Shown here one piece after another: positions 52,966 to 62,134 of a stretch of DNA of 64,000 nucleotides. The notes beneath the pieces are model-generated. The model worked only from the letters and a program-made list of their open reading frames with translations. It made no database searches and was not told the DNA's origin. The translations under genes were made by a program, and so were the position numbers. Source of the DNA: Planctomycetaceae bacterium (GTDB lineage: Bacteria; Planctomycetota; Phycisphaerae; UBA1845; UTPLA1); the NCBI GenBank assembly GCA_006969385.1, contig CP030884.1, positions 2,914,001 through 2,978,000 of the forward strand, in the 5' to 3' direction. Position 1 is the first letter of the stretch; each line of letters starts with the position of its first letter.

Positions 52966-55548
52966 GTGTTGTTGAGGGGACGGTACAGAACCTGTGCATG
53001 GATCGTGTTGATCGGTGCAATACACTTCGCGAGTGCAATGTCGGTGCGCGCGGAAGATCGCATTACCTATCTGGATCACGTGCGACCTATCTTCGCGAGC
53101 AATTGCCTTTCCTGCCATAACCCCGACAAACGTGAAGCCGGGCTCGACCTGAGTAACTACCGTGGCGCGATGGCTGGTGGTAGCAGTGGGAAAGTGCTGG
53201 CACCGGGTAACGCTAACAGCAGCCGGTTGTTCTTGCTGATCAGCCATCAGGAAGAACCGGCGATGCCGCCGAATCAAGCACCGATCGCAAACGACTCGCT
53301 GGAGTTGGTGCGCGATTGGATCACGCAGGGTTGCCGTGATACGAAAGACAGCGCCGCGCAAACGCCGAAACAATCGACGGTTGCATTCGAGTTTGACTCG
53401 GCGGACCAGGCCGCGGTTACCACGGCGTATCCGCATGCGTTTCGGAAGCGGCCCTTTGTGCCGTCGGCGCAGCGCGGAGCAATAAACGCGCTAACGGTAC
53501 ATCCCGGGGTGGATTGGGTGGCGCTGGCGGGCCAGAATCAGGTTTTGGCATATGACGTGCGCAACCTCGAATTGCTTGGGGTATTGCCGTTCAAGAATGG
53601 CATGCCGCGCGTGGTGCGGTTTAGCCGAAGCGGACGATTGTTGTTGGCTGCGGGTGGCGTCGGCGCGACGTCGGGTGATGTGCGTCTATGGAATGCCGAG
53701 ACAGGCGAGTTTGTCGGTACGTTCGGTGAAGCGTACGACGAGGTGTTGGCCGCGGATCTCGATGCGAGCCAGCAACGCATCGCATCGGGCGGGCCGGCAG
53801 GTGTTGTAAAGGTTCACGCAACGCGCTCGGGTGAGTTGTTAAATCGTAATGAGAAACATACCGACTGGATAACGGCGGTTGCTTACAGTCCCGACGGAAT
53901 CTTGCTGGCCACGGCGGATCGCGCGGGCGGCTTGTTTGTTTGGGAGGCCGAATCGCACGCGGAGTTTTACATGCTAAAAGGGCACGCCACAGCAATTACG
54001 GATATGAGTTGGCGTGCGGATTCGAACGTGCTTGCCACATGCGATGAGAGTGGGCACGTGTTCTTATGGGAAATGCACGGCGGTAAGGAGATCAAACGTT
54101 GGAAAGCCCATGAGGGTGGGGCGCTATGCGTTGCGTTTGCGCGCGATGGTCGCATCGTGACGGGCGGTCGCGATCGGTACGTGCGGTGGTGGGACGGCAA
54201 TGGTGGTAAGTTGCGCGACCTACCCGCCATGGATGACATTGTCGTGGATGCCGATGTGAACGCGGCGGGTACGCGCATCATTGCGGCGGATTTGAATGGT
54301 GTGGTGCGCGTTTTCAACGCGGAAGATGGCGCGGCGGTCGGCGATTTGCGCGCGAACCCGCCGAGTTTCGATGAGCAGCGGGCGGCGGCACAGGCGGCGT
54401 TTGAAGCAGCCGACGCGGCGTTAGTGGAGAAACAAGCGGCGTTGGCGACGGCGCAGCAAGCAGCGGCTACTGCGCTGACACAATACGACGCGGCGAACCA
54501 AACGCATGAACAGGCAAAAACGGCTACGGTTGCAGCCGAGCAGGCGCTGCAACAGGCAGATACGAACCTTGTCGCGGCCGAGACTGCGATGGCCGCGCTG
54601 GGTGATGGCGATGCGTCGGTGGCGAGCGATTTAGCCGCAACGCGCGGGTCGCTTGCTTCAGCGCGTTCATCGGCTCGGGCGGCACTCGATCATGCGAAGG
54701 CGGCTGTGACGAAGGCGGCGCAGCGGCGCGATGAGTTAAGTAGCCAGCGCGACCGAACGGCTCAGGCGGCGAGCGCGGCGGCACCAGCAGTAGAGGCGGC
54801 GACCAGTCAACGAGAAGCGGCGCAAGCGCAACTGGCAAAGTGGGCGGCCGGTGATTTGGAACCGGAGATCGATACGGCGCGCGGCGCAGCGGCTGCGGCG
54901 CAAGCCGCGTATGACGAAGCAATCGCGGCGCGCGATCAGGTACGAAATCAATTGGTTGCGGCGCGGACGGAATTGAGTTCGGCACGCGCGATGCAGGCGC
55001 TATTTCCGGAGACGATGGATCAGCGGGCCAGAGATATGGAGGCGGCGCGGCAGCGGGTCGCGCAGATGCAGGCGCAGTCAACGCAGGTACAGGAACGGTT
55101 GGTTAGCTTGAAAGCCGAGCAGACGGCATTGGCGGAGTCTATTCAGCGCCTCACAAAGATGTCTGCGAATGTGGAAGCCGAGAATACATTGCCCGCGGCC
55201 CTAGCGAAGACGCAGGAGGCGCTGGCGCTGATTGAAGCCGAATTGCAACGCACGCAGGCGAATGTTGATACGACGAACAATGAGCTTGCTGCTGCCAATG
55301 CCGCCCTAACCGCGGCGCAGGCGGCGATTGCGCAAGCGACTGAGAAGCGCGACGCGTTGCCGCAGTTGATTGCCAGTGGCGAAGCGGCGGTTGCAGCCGC
55401 AGAGAAGGCGGCGAGCGAGGCGGATGCGGCAGCCATGGAGCGCGAGACAGCTTTGGAAGCGGCGACGCGCGCGCTCGATGCATTGGTGCAGCAGCGGGAC
55501 GAACAGCTGCGCGTGTGGGTGGCGTGGCGGGAGAAGGTTGTCAAATAG
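52966..55548 (+). CDS. PSCyt1 cytochrome / WD40 / coiled-coil protein
   Basis: An 860-residue exported protein with a GTG start 16 bases after the upstream stop. The signal peptide is followed by a PSCyt1 domain with one haem motif CLSCH (residue about 46-50) and EEPAMPPNQAP. Residues of about 165-450 are WD40-type blades (VWEAESHAEFYMLKGHATAITDMSWRADSNVLATCDESGHVFLWE). The remaining 400 residues are an Ala/Gln/Glu-rich coiled coil with no Pro. It completes the four-gene operon that starts at 46575. An electron-transfer or sensing role at the cell envelope is likely; the long coiled coil suggests a structural span. Confidence 0.88.
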   Translation: MLLRGRYRTCAWIVLIGAIHFASAMSVRAEDRITYLDHVRPIFASNCLSCHNPDKREAGLDLSNYRGAMAGGSSGKVLAPGNANSSRLFLLISHQEEPAMPPNQAPIANDSLELVRDWITQGCRDTKDSAAQTPKQSTVAFEFDSADQAAVTTAYPHAFRKRPFVPSAQRGAINALTVHPGVDWVALAGQNQVLAYDVRNLELLGVLPFKNGMPRVVRFSRSGRLLLAAGGVGATSGDVRLWNAETGEFVGTFGEAYDEVLAADLDASQQRIASGGPAGVVKVHATRSGELLNRNEKHTDWITAVAYSPDGILLATADRAGGLFVWEAESHAEFYMLKGHATAITDMSWRADSNVLATCDESGHVFLWEMHGGKEIKRWKAHEGGALCVAFARDGRIVTGGRDRYVRWWDGNGGKLRDLPAMDDIVVDADVNAAGTRIIAADLNGVVRVFNAEDGAAVGDLRANPPSFDEQRAAAQAAFEAADAALVEKQAALATAQQAAATALTQYDAANQTHEQAKTATVAAEQALQQADTNLVAAETAMAALGDGDASVASDLAATRGSLASARSSARAALDHAKAAVTKAAQRRDELSSQRDRTAQAASAAAPAVEAATSQREAAQAQLAKWAAGDLEPEIDTARGAAAAAQAAYDEAIAARDQVRNQLVAARTELSSARAMQALFPETMDQRARDMEAARQRVAQMQAQSTQVQERLVSLKAEQTALAESIQRLTKMSANVEAENTLPAALAKTQEALALIEAELQRTQANVDTTNNELAAANAALTAAQAAIAQATEKRDALPQLIASGEAAVAAAEKAASEADAAAMERETALEAATRALDALVQQRDEQLRVWVAWREKVVK

Positions 55549-55596
55549 ACTTGTTGCGAATTTAGTATCCGCAGTTCCTTTCCGATGTCATGCGAT

Positions 55597-56343
55597 TCAA
55601 GCAGGCGCGATCGCAGCGGCGAGGTGCGGGCGCTCGGCGCGAATCTTGCGATGCAGCTTGAACAATTCGCGAAAGGCTTTGGCGATCACGCGCAGATTGG
55701 CGCCGGTTTGTTCGCCGGCGACACGCGGGTAGTGGTGAACGCCGACTTCCCCGATGCGCAATCCGGCGTAGGTGGCTTTGGCGAGCAGTTCGGTGCTGAT
55801 AAGTGCGCCATTGCTTTCGAAAGTGGTTGAATCCAGCAGCGAGCGCGGTATAAGTTTAAAAGCGCAGTCGATATCGCGCACTTTTATCCCGAAGAGAGCG
55901 CGTACGAGCGTCCCCCAGCAATATGCGTTGGCCTTCCGCATAAACGGATCGGCGCGATCGATGCGGTAGCCTACGGGCATGTCGCATTCGGATAAGAGCG
56001 CAAGAAGTTTCGGCAACTCGCCGAGGTCGAACTGACCGTCACCGTCGCTGAAAAATACCCAATCCATCTTGGCTTCATCGAGACCGCGTCGAACGGCACG
56101 GCCGTATCCGAGGTTGGGATTGTTATGAACCGCGCGCACCTCAGGGTGTCGCTGGGCGAGTTGATCGGCGAGGGCACCGGTACGGTCGCGGCTGCCGTCG
56201 TTGACGAGGATGACTTCAAATCGGTTGGCGACTTGACCGGCGATATCGAGGGCGTTTTGGGTTACGCGTTTGATGTTGGCTTCTTCGTTATAGAACGGGA
56301 AGAAGATGGAAAGCGAGTTGAGTTTACGGGTTGGGGCGTTCAT
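55597..56343 (-). CDS. family 2 glycosyltransferase (polyprenyl-phosphate sugar synthase type)
   Basis: A 248-residue GT-A fold enzyme. The nucleotide-sugar site is IFFPFYNEEANIKRVTQNAL and VILVNDGSRDRTGALAD; the metal site DGDGQFD follows. The DIDCAFKLIPRSLLD segment is typical of the DPM1/polyprenol phosphate mannose or glucose synthase group. It would transfer a sugar from a nucleotide to an undecaprenyl-type lipid on the inner membrane face. There is no membrane helix in this copy. It lies alone on the minus strand; the polytopic GT-C-like protein at 58555 could use such lipid-linked sugars, but it is not adjacent. Confidence 0.88.
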   Translation of the reverse strand: MNAPTRKLNSLSIFFPFYNEEANIKRVTQNALDIAGQVANRFEVILVNDGSRDRTGALADQLAQRHPEVRAVHNNPNLGYGRAVRRGLDEAKMDWVFFSDGDGQFDLGELPKLLALLSECDMPVGYRIDRADPFMRKANAYCWGTLVRALFGIKVRDIDCAFKLIPRSLLDSTTFESNGALISTELLAKATYAGLRIGEVGVHHYPRVAGEQTGANLRVIAKAFRELFKLHRKIRAERPHLAAAIAPA

Positions 56344-56943
56344 CTTCCGATCCTCACGGGGCTAGGGGGCTTGATAGTTCTTATACGATTCGTGCAGCAT
56401 TGCGATGACTGCGTTTAACTCCAATGCAGGGTGCGTGCCAAAGTTACGATCAATAGCAATGATGGCTTTTTTTGAATTTTCCGCTTTGCGTAAATCGCGT
56501 TCGATTCGACGTTAATGCGTGGTTTAATTTGTTGACTGATCAACGATTCACTTCCTCTCTTGAATCCACTGGCGTTTAGATTTTCTTTAACCGTTCGAGT
56601 TCACACAGGGGATCCGTGCGTTATTGCACGATGGCTCATGTCAGTCGATGCGTTGTCGATGTGTGTCGTACCTGCGAGCGGCGCGCCTGTCTGCACGGTT
56701 TGGCTGTGTGTTTGCCGACAGGATTTGTTTCATGCCGCAATTCTATTGGCATGCAAACAGGTGAGATTTTCGGCTTAGTTATTGAGATTCAACGATTTAT
56801 GAGTGATCCGGTTTGTGGCATTCAATTGTTGGCACGTCGTATGCATTAGATCTCTCAAGCAGCAGCTCACTGCGTGTACTTGTATGACGGCTCGCTCAAC
56901 TTTTGAGAATGATCCGCCCAAACCACATCACCTGGAGATGAAC
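56344..56943. promoter_or_regulatory. divergent intergenic region
   Basis: A 600-base gap between the minus-strand glycosyltransferase and the plus-strand lipoprotein gene. I find no gene or strong hairpin. It is AT-richer than the neighbouring genes (tracts such as TTTTTTTGAATTTTCCG near 56465), as expected for promoters of both genes. Confidence 0.35.
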
Positions 56944-58314
56944 ATGAAAGACAGTAAACCTCTTGCAATCATGACGGGGCTGGTGGCGCTATGGATGGTC
57001 GCGCTGGCCGTACACCTCGGTTGTGACGCGACCACGAGTTTGACGCAGCCGCCGGGGCTCGTCGGCAGCGGCGCCCAGACCGTCAAGGTGACGGCCTTTC
57101 TTTCAGACAAGCCGATGTACTTTGCGCCGGATGCGTCGGCGACGCGCTCGAATTTCGTCGACGTGTCGTCGCAGGTGCCGTCGGACGCGCGGACGGCAAC
57201 GTTTTCGATCCGCCCGAATCTGATCGATTTGGTCGTCGAAGACATTCCGGTGCGCGATCGTAACGGCTTCACGATTCAGTTGTCCGTGTCGGATAGCGTA
57301 TCCGGCGCAGCCCAAGTCGTCGGCACGTACGACATGGTAGTCGGTCCAGACGGCGCCATCGCTACCGTGAACGACGATTCGTTCCCTGTCGGCGATCATA
57401 TCGTCGATCTGATGAAGCGACGCACGTTTGTTATCGATATCGATGTTGCCGGCGACTTCGACGGTGGCGTCACGGTCGGTCAGACGGATATCGACATCAC
57501 CATCGGTGGTCCGCTCGGTGGCAATACCAACTCGAACACCGACGACGACAATGGTAACGGTGACGACGGTAATGCCAACGATGACGACAACTCGAACGAC
57601 GATGGCAATACCAACGACAATACCGGTGACGACAACGGCAACGACAATGCCGGAAACACCAATGACAACACCGGCGACGATAACTCGAACGATAATGCCG
57701 GTGACGACAATTCGAACGACAACGCGGGTAATACGAACGACAACACCGACGATAACACCGACGATAACACCAACGTCAACACGGATGATAATTCGAACGA
57801 TAATACCGACGACAACTCGAACGATAACACCGACGACAATATGAACGACAACAGCGTCGATGGTGTGTGCCCGGACGGCTCGATCCAACTGCGGACCGAG
57901 ATCGAAGGGGCCGACGATTTCGAGGTCGAAGTCGAGTATCGCGAGAATGGCGAAAGCTGCCGCCGCTTCCGTTTGGATATCAAAGGCTTTCCTCAAGGCT
58001 CGTACGACGTGTTTGCCGACGGCGTCTTGGTCGGTGCGATCTTCGCGGATTCCGAAGACGGTGAAGGTCGTCTGCGACTCGAAACCGAAGACGGCAACAT
58101 GTCGGCCGATTTCCCGTTTCTGGTTGACGGCGATGTGGTCTCCATCGGCACGGTGATCGATGTCACGCTGCAGGTGCACTGCTCCGAAATCTGGAGTTGT
58201 GCCAATGGCAACGGCAACGACAACACCAATGACAATGCCGGTGATAATTCAAACGATAACACCGGTGGGAACATGAACGACAACACCGGTGACAACACCA
58301 ACATGAATGGTTAG
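56944..58314 (+). CDS. lipoprotein with Asn/Asp-rich repeat tracts
   Basis: A 456-residue protein from ATG 56944 (GGAG eight bases upstream). A lipoprotein signal ends in AVHLGC, with Cys27 as the lipid site. A folded domain of about 150 residues follows (VKVTAFLSDKPMYF ... TVGQTDIDITIGG). Then comes a 115-residue low-complexity tract of Asn, Asp, Thr and Gly with units such as DDNSNDN, a second beta domain (CPDGSIQLRTEIEGADDFEVEVEYRENG ... VTLQVHCSEIW), and a shorter tract of the same kind at the C-terminus. The repeats are probably flexible, highly acidic, calcium-binding linkers. No function is recognised for the folded parts. Confidence 0.8.
   Translation: MKDSKPLAIMTGLVALWMVALAVHLGCDATTSLTQPPGLVGSGAQTVKVTAFLSDKPMYFAPDASATRSNFVDVSSQVPSDARTATFSIRPNLIDLVVEDIPVRDRNGFTIQLSVSDSVSGAAQVVGTYDMVVGPDGAIATVNDDSFPVGDHIVDLMKRRTFVIDIDVAGDFDGGVTVGQTDIDITIGGPLGGNTNSNTDDDNGNGDDGNANDDDNSNDDGNTNDNTGDDNGNDNAGNTNDNTGDDNSNDNAGDDNSNDNAGNTNDNTDDNTDDNTNVNTDDNSNDNTDDNSNDNTDDNMNDNSVDGVCPDGSIQLRTEIEGADDFEVEVEYRENGESCRRFRLDIKGFPQGSYDVFADGVLVGAIFADSEDGEGRLRLETEDGNMSADFPFLVDGDVVSIGTVIDVTLQVHCSEIWSCANGNGNDNTNDNAGDNSNDNTGGNMNDNTGDNTNMNG
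57529..57855 (+). repeat. low-complexity Asn/Asp codon repeat tract
   Basis: About 325 bases of degenerate tandem units built on GAC/GAT AAC/AAT codons, encoding the NDNTDD-type region of the lipoprotein. A shorter related tract is at 58207-58311. Such tracts are prone to length change by slippage or recombination. Confidence 0.85.
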
Positions 58315-58384
58315 CGCGGGCTCTAGAGCTGTCTTGCAAATCCGGCGTCGTATTCCGGTCTGGGGGCGACGCAGGTGAATCCCC

Positions 58385-58424
58385 GGCGATGACCCGGTGC
58401 GATAGATCGCGGCGGGTCATCGCC
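58385..58424. repeat. 12-bp inverted repeat downstream of lipoprotein gene
   Basis: Perfect arms 58385-58396 and 58413-58424; the 16-base loop itself holds a GCGA/TCGC stem. It lies 70 bases after the lipoprotein stop and before a T-rich stretch at 58439-58448, so it may act as a transcription terminator, though the spacing to the T-run is long. Confidence 0.65.
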
Positions 58425-58554
58425 GTGCAAGGCGGCTCCGTTTTATTTGTCTTTCCAACCGGATTGTTTCAGCGAATTCACGATAGAGGATCAGACGGTG
58501 GCCATCGACCATACCTGTGCCTTACAGTTACACCCGCAGCAGGGTGCTACCGAG

Positions 58555-60396
58555 ATGGATCGGTTGCGACTGCGCGCTGAAGCGCAGATGTCGGCACGCT
58601 ACAAAAAGCGTTGGGATAAAGGTATGGAAGAACGAACGCCGCAGATGAATGGAGTTGTAACGCGACGGTCGAGTAACGATGCGGCCGTCGAGACGTCGCA
58701 GCACGGTCGAGCGCTAACTACGTTTTTGGTTTACGGCGTGGCGTTTGTCGCGGCGTTTGCTGTGATGATGTTTTTCGTGTCGCAACCGCGCGATGGGGTG
58801 GTGGGCGTACCGGGTAACGACTCGTTTTATCATTTGAAAATGTCGGAGTTATTGCCGGACGTAGGGCTGGTGAAAACGTTTCCTTGGTTGCAGTTCAGTT
58901 ACTTTCGCACCGAGGGCGACGGCTTCGTTAGCCATCATTACGGATTTCATTGCTTGTTGTATCCGTTTGTGGCTGCGTCCAAGTATTTGACGGGCGACGC
59001 GCTGGCCGGTGGGCGCTGGGCGGTTAGTACGTTTTTCGCTATCACGGTGTGCATCTTTCTTCTCATATTGCGTAAGGCGAAGGTGCCGTTGGCACCGTTG
59101 TGGTTGTTGCTATTGTTGATCTTGCCGCATCAGTTTTTTATGCGACATGGATACGTGCGGGCGATTGGCCCGGCGCTGGCCATGATGATGCTGCTGATTT
59201 ATTGCCTGCTTCGACGGCGACCGGTGAAGTTGGCGATGGTCGCGGGGCTTTCGAATCACCTGTATCTCGGTGCGATCATGTACACGCCGGTGATTGTGGG
59301 GGCGTATGCGGCGGCGAGTGTGTTGGACCGCAGAGAGACGCGCAAGTTTCCGTGGTTGTTGGTTAGCGCCGCCGCGATCGGATGGGGGCTCGGCGCAATA
59401 ACCTATCCATATTTCGATGGCATGGTCGAGTTTTTGAAGCTACAGGTATTCGGCACCGGGCTGTCGCCGGATATCGCAGTAGGGCGCGAGTGGAAGCCAT
59501 ACGACGGTGTTTGGTGGTTTGTGACCGAGCTGTGTGGGCCGTTGTTGCTGGTGACTATGTCGGTGGCGGTTGCGCGCTTTCGCTTGGGGCCGCGACTCGA
59601 TGTCGATGAGTTGTTTCTGTTGTTTTTGAATCTGGGATTTTTGGTACTGACGCTCAAAGCGCGACGCTTCATCGAATATTGGCCGATGTTTGCGTTGTTG
59701 AGTGTGGCGCTGATGTCGCGACCTTTGTTTGGCACGTGGTGGGCTACGGCACAAGAAAAAGTAGGTAGGGTGAAAGCGGCACATCGGCAGCGCACGCTGG
59801 TGACGGTTGGGCTTTCAATTTGGGTGATCGTGTTTGTGGGGCTGGCGGGTTATCCGCGCTGGCTTAATGTGCGGCAGTCATCGGCGTGTAAATTCGACTT
59901 ACCGGCGATTCGCGCGACGATGGATTTTGTGAAGGCCAACTCGCAGCCCGAGGAAGTGATTTTCACGACGGATTGGGATGACTTCCCGCTGTTCTTTTAT
60001 CACAACGCGCAGAATTATTATGTCGTCGGGCTCGACCCAAAATTTACGCACGAGCGGCGGCCGGATTTGTGGGAGCGTTATGTGAAGCTAACGCGCGGCC
60101 GGGCACCGGTTACGACGTCGCTCAAACGCGAAGACGACAGTGGAAAGACATTTGTCGATAAGCTCGACATCAAGCTGGCCGATATTCGGTCGCATTTCCG
60201 TGCCGACTTGGTAATTACCGACGGCGACCATACCAAGCTGGCGCGACAGTTGGCGCGCGATAAAGATTTGGCGACCTTGATCTATCCCGAGAGCGACTAC
60301 GCCAAATGCCGCGAGGCACCGTTTTTGGTGTTCCGGATCCGTCCGGCCAAGACCGGCGATTCGAACCCCGAGGTAACGAGCCAGTCGGCCTCCTAA
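58555..60396 (+). CDS. polytopic membrane protein, GT-C glycosyltransferase-like
   Basis: About 613 residues from ATG 58555; the frame is open further upstream, and ATG 58588, 58624 or 58645 are also possible, so the start is uncertain. After a charged cytoplasmic N-terminus there is a membrane helix (TTFLVYGVAFVAAFAVMMFFVSQ), then GVPGNDSFYHLKMSELL. That segment is like the first periplasmic loop of STT3/PglB-type GT-C enzymes, which carries a conserved acidic residue. Some ten further hydrophobic helices follow, then a soluble C-terminal domain (EEVIFTTDWDDFPLFFYHNAQNYYVVGLDPKF). A lipid-sugar-dependent glycosyltransferase or oligosaccharyltransferase relative is the best guess. Confidence 0.65.
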   Translation: MDRLRLRAEAQMSARYKKRWDKGMEERTPQMNGVVTRRSSNDAAVETSQHGRALTTFLVYGVAFVAAFAVMMFFVSQPRDGVVGVPGNDSFYHLKMSELLPDVGLVKTFPWLQFSYFRTEGDGFVSHHYGFHCLLYPFVAASKYLTGDALAGGRWAVSTFFAITVCIFLLILRKAKVPLAPLWLLLLLILPHQFFMRHGYVRAIGPALAMMMLLIYCLLRRRPVKLAMVAGLSNHLYLGAIMYTPVIVGAYAAASVLDRRETRKFPWLLVSAAAIGWGLGAITYPYFDGMVEFLKLQVFGTGLSPDIAVGREWKPYDGVWWFVTELCGPLLLVTMSVAVARFRLGPRLDVDELFLLFLNLGFLVLTLKARRFIEYWPMFALLSVALMSRPLFGTWWATAQEKVGRVKAAHRQRTLVTVGLSIWVIVFVGLAGYPRWLNVRQSSACKFDLPAIRATMDFVKANSQPEEVIFTTDWDDFPLFFYHNAQNYYVVGLDPKFTHERRPDLWERYVKLTRGRAPVTTSLKREDDSGKTFVDKLDIKLADIRSHFRADLVITDGDHTKLARQLARDKDLATLIYPESDYAKCREAPFLVFRIRPAKTGDSNPEVTSQSAS

Positions 60397-60414
60397 CGAA
60401 TCCCCCCTCCTCCG

Positions 60415-60459
60415 CGACGAGGTCGCCGTTCACCCAATCGGCGGCCTCGTCGTTCTTTT
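60415..60459 (+). terminator. intrinsic terminator after membrane protein gene
   Basis: A 14-bp stem with one G-T pair, 60415-60428 with 60439-60452, a 10-base loop and a TTCTTTTT tail. It lies 19 bases after the stop at 60396. Confidence 0.9.
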
Positions 60460-60689
60460 TCCGTCCGAACGCTCCCACCGGGCAAATTCGGCACATCAAT
60501 TGCAAATCTGCAATCGGAAGAGGACTAGGCCTCGCTCCGTGAATGTCCGTAAATCATTCATATAGCGGCATTTAGAGCCCGTTTCGCTAGAGGTGGCCGA
60601 TCTCGATCGCATAAAGTGTGTATGGGGGCGTGTGCGTAGGTGCACGGTCCGTGTAAGGGCACACAGGCGATATCGGCAGGGCTCGTTCG

Positions 60690-62105
60690 ATGATTGGCAA
60701 CTTGATGCGTCGGATTCGGTGGTATCACTTCTATTTTCTGCTCGCCATTTTCAACGTAGTGGTGATCGCACTGACGCTGCGGTTGCACCAACAGAGTGTT
60801 GATTGGGTGCGCGACCTCCTTAGTGCGGAACATCAAGTTGACGGTCGGGTCAAGTGGTTGCAGCAAGCGCAGCGGTTTATTAGCGAACTGAATGCCCCGG
60901 GAAACAACTTGTTTCAGGCCGATACGGCGGCGGACTACACACGACAACAGCGGTTACTCGCGATTGCATCGCGGAACATGGATGACGTGATTCGTCGCGC
61001 GACGGATTTCGACTTTGATGTGACGCGCATCGCATCGGAAGTGCGGCGGCTGGAGCAGGAAGCGGCGAACATCTTTCGAATTTTTGAGCCATTGCAAACG
61101 GGTGGCAATTCTGCGACGCGGCGGGCCGAGTTAATCGTAGCGGCGGGGCCGGCGATGGCGCGCATGGATAGCCATCAACATCGCGCGCTCGAATTGATCG
61201 GCATGTTATCCAATCAAACCAACCAAGCCCGTATCGACATGATTCAACGCGCCGAGGCAGATATCCAACATCAATTCGTGGCCCAGAGTTTTGTGTTCGC
61301 CGGCATCTTTCTTATTTTGGTGGGTGTGTTCGTGTTTGGGCGTCGACTACAAGCGGCGGATCGCTTGCTGACGCTCGAGCGGCAGCGCGTAAAGGAAGCG
61401 CAGCGCGAGCGGCTTGCTGCTGTAGGTGAATTGTGTTCTTCAGTCGCGCATGGGATTCGCAATCCGCTGGCGGCGATTCGTAGCTCGGCGCAATTGGCAC
61501 TGGAAATGGGCGAACTCGATGGCGATTCGCGCGAACGGATTCAGGACATCCTCGATGAAGGGCAGCGTTTGGGCGACCGCGTCACGGGCTTGTTGTCGAT
61601 GGCGCGTGCCAATGCGGATGCGTTCAATGAGATCGACCTAACGCAAATTGTTGAGGTGGGCGTGAAGGGGCTTTTGCCCGAGATGGAACGTCGCGGGCTT
61701 GTTGTGGAGATGGACGTTTCGGACTCGCCGGTGCTGGTGCAGGGCGATCGCGCGCGCCTCGAGCAGGCTGTGGTCGAACTGCTTTCCAACGCCATGGAGC
61801 ACAGCCCGCAGGACGGAACGATTCAGGTGCGATGCCAAATGGACGGTCAAACGGCCAAGGTGGAAATCGAGGATGACGGTGCGGGGATTCCTGCGCCGAT
61901 CCGCGAACGTGTGTTCGACTTGTTTTTTACGACCAAGCCAACGGGAACCGGTATCGGGTTGGCCACGGTCAAACGAATCGCGCGGTTGCATGGCGGCGAT
62001 GTGTCGCTGGCAGATGTCTCCGGTGGGGGGGCGCGATTCGTGATTGCATTGCCCAAGGCCAGCGATCTGGTGCGGTTGAAATTGACGGATGACGTAGCGG
62101 CGTAG
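60690..62105 (+). CDS. sensor histidine kinase
   Basis: A 471-residue membrane kinase with two membrane helices (about 13-31 and 199-217) framing a helical periplasmic sensor domain. The dimerisation domain carries the phospho-acceptor His254 in VAHGIRNPLAAIR. The ATPase domain has the N box (NAMEHSPQDG), G1 (DDGAGIP), the F box (FDLFFTTKPTG) and G2 (GTGIGLATVKRIARLHGG). This is the NtrB-like type that pairs with sigma-54 regulators, and such a regulator is the next gene, 29 bases downstream. The signal is unknown. Confidence 0.93.
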   Translation: MIGNLMRRIRWYHFYFLLAIFNVVVIALTLRLHQQSVDWVRDLLSAEHQVDGRVKWLQQAQRFISELNAPGNNLFQADTAADYTRQQRLLAIASRNMDDVIRRATDFDFDVTRIASEVRRLEQEAANIFRIFEPLQTGGNSATRRAELIVAAGPAMARMDSHQHRALELIGMLSNQTNQARIDMIQRAEADIQHQFVAQSFVFAGIFLILVGVFVFGRRLQAADRLLTLERQRVKEAQRERLAAVGELCSSVAHGIRNPLAAIRSSAQLALEMGELDGDSRERIQDILDEGQRLGDRVTGLLSMARANADAFNEIDLTQIVEVGVKGLLPEMERRGLVVEMDVSDSPVLVQGDRARLEQAVVELLSNAMEHSPQDGTIQVRCQMDGQTAKVEIEDDGAGIPAPIRERVFDLFFTTKPTGTGIGLATVKRIARLHGGDVSLADVSGGGARFVIALPKASDLVRLKLTDDVAA

Positions 62106-62134
62106 TGACGAGCGCTAAAAGAGGACGGTGGGTT

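Noticed and set aside
54524..55081. Pro-rich minus-strand open frame
   Set aside because: It is antisense to the Ala/Gln-rich coiled coil of the PSCyt1 protein.
57529..57855. CRISPR-like array
   Set aside because: The units are short, in-frame coding repeats without unique spacers. No CRISPR array is seen anywhere in the window.
57103..58179. 358-residue minus-strand frame rich in Val and Ile
   Set aside because: It is the antisense translation of the Asn/Asp repeat lipoprotein.
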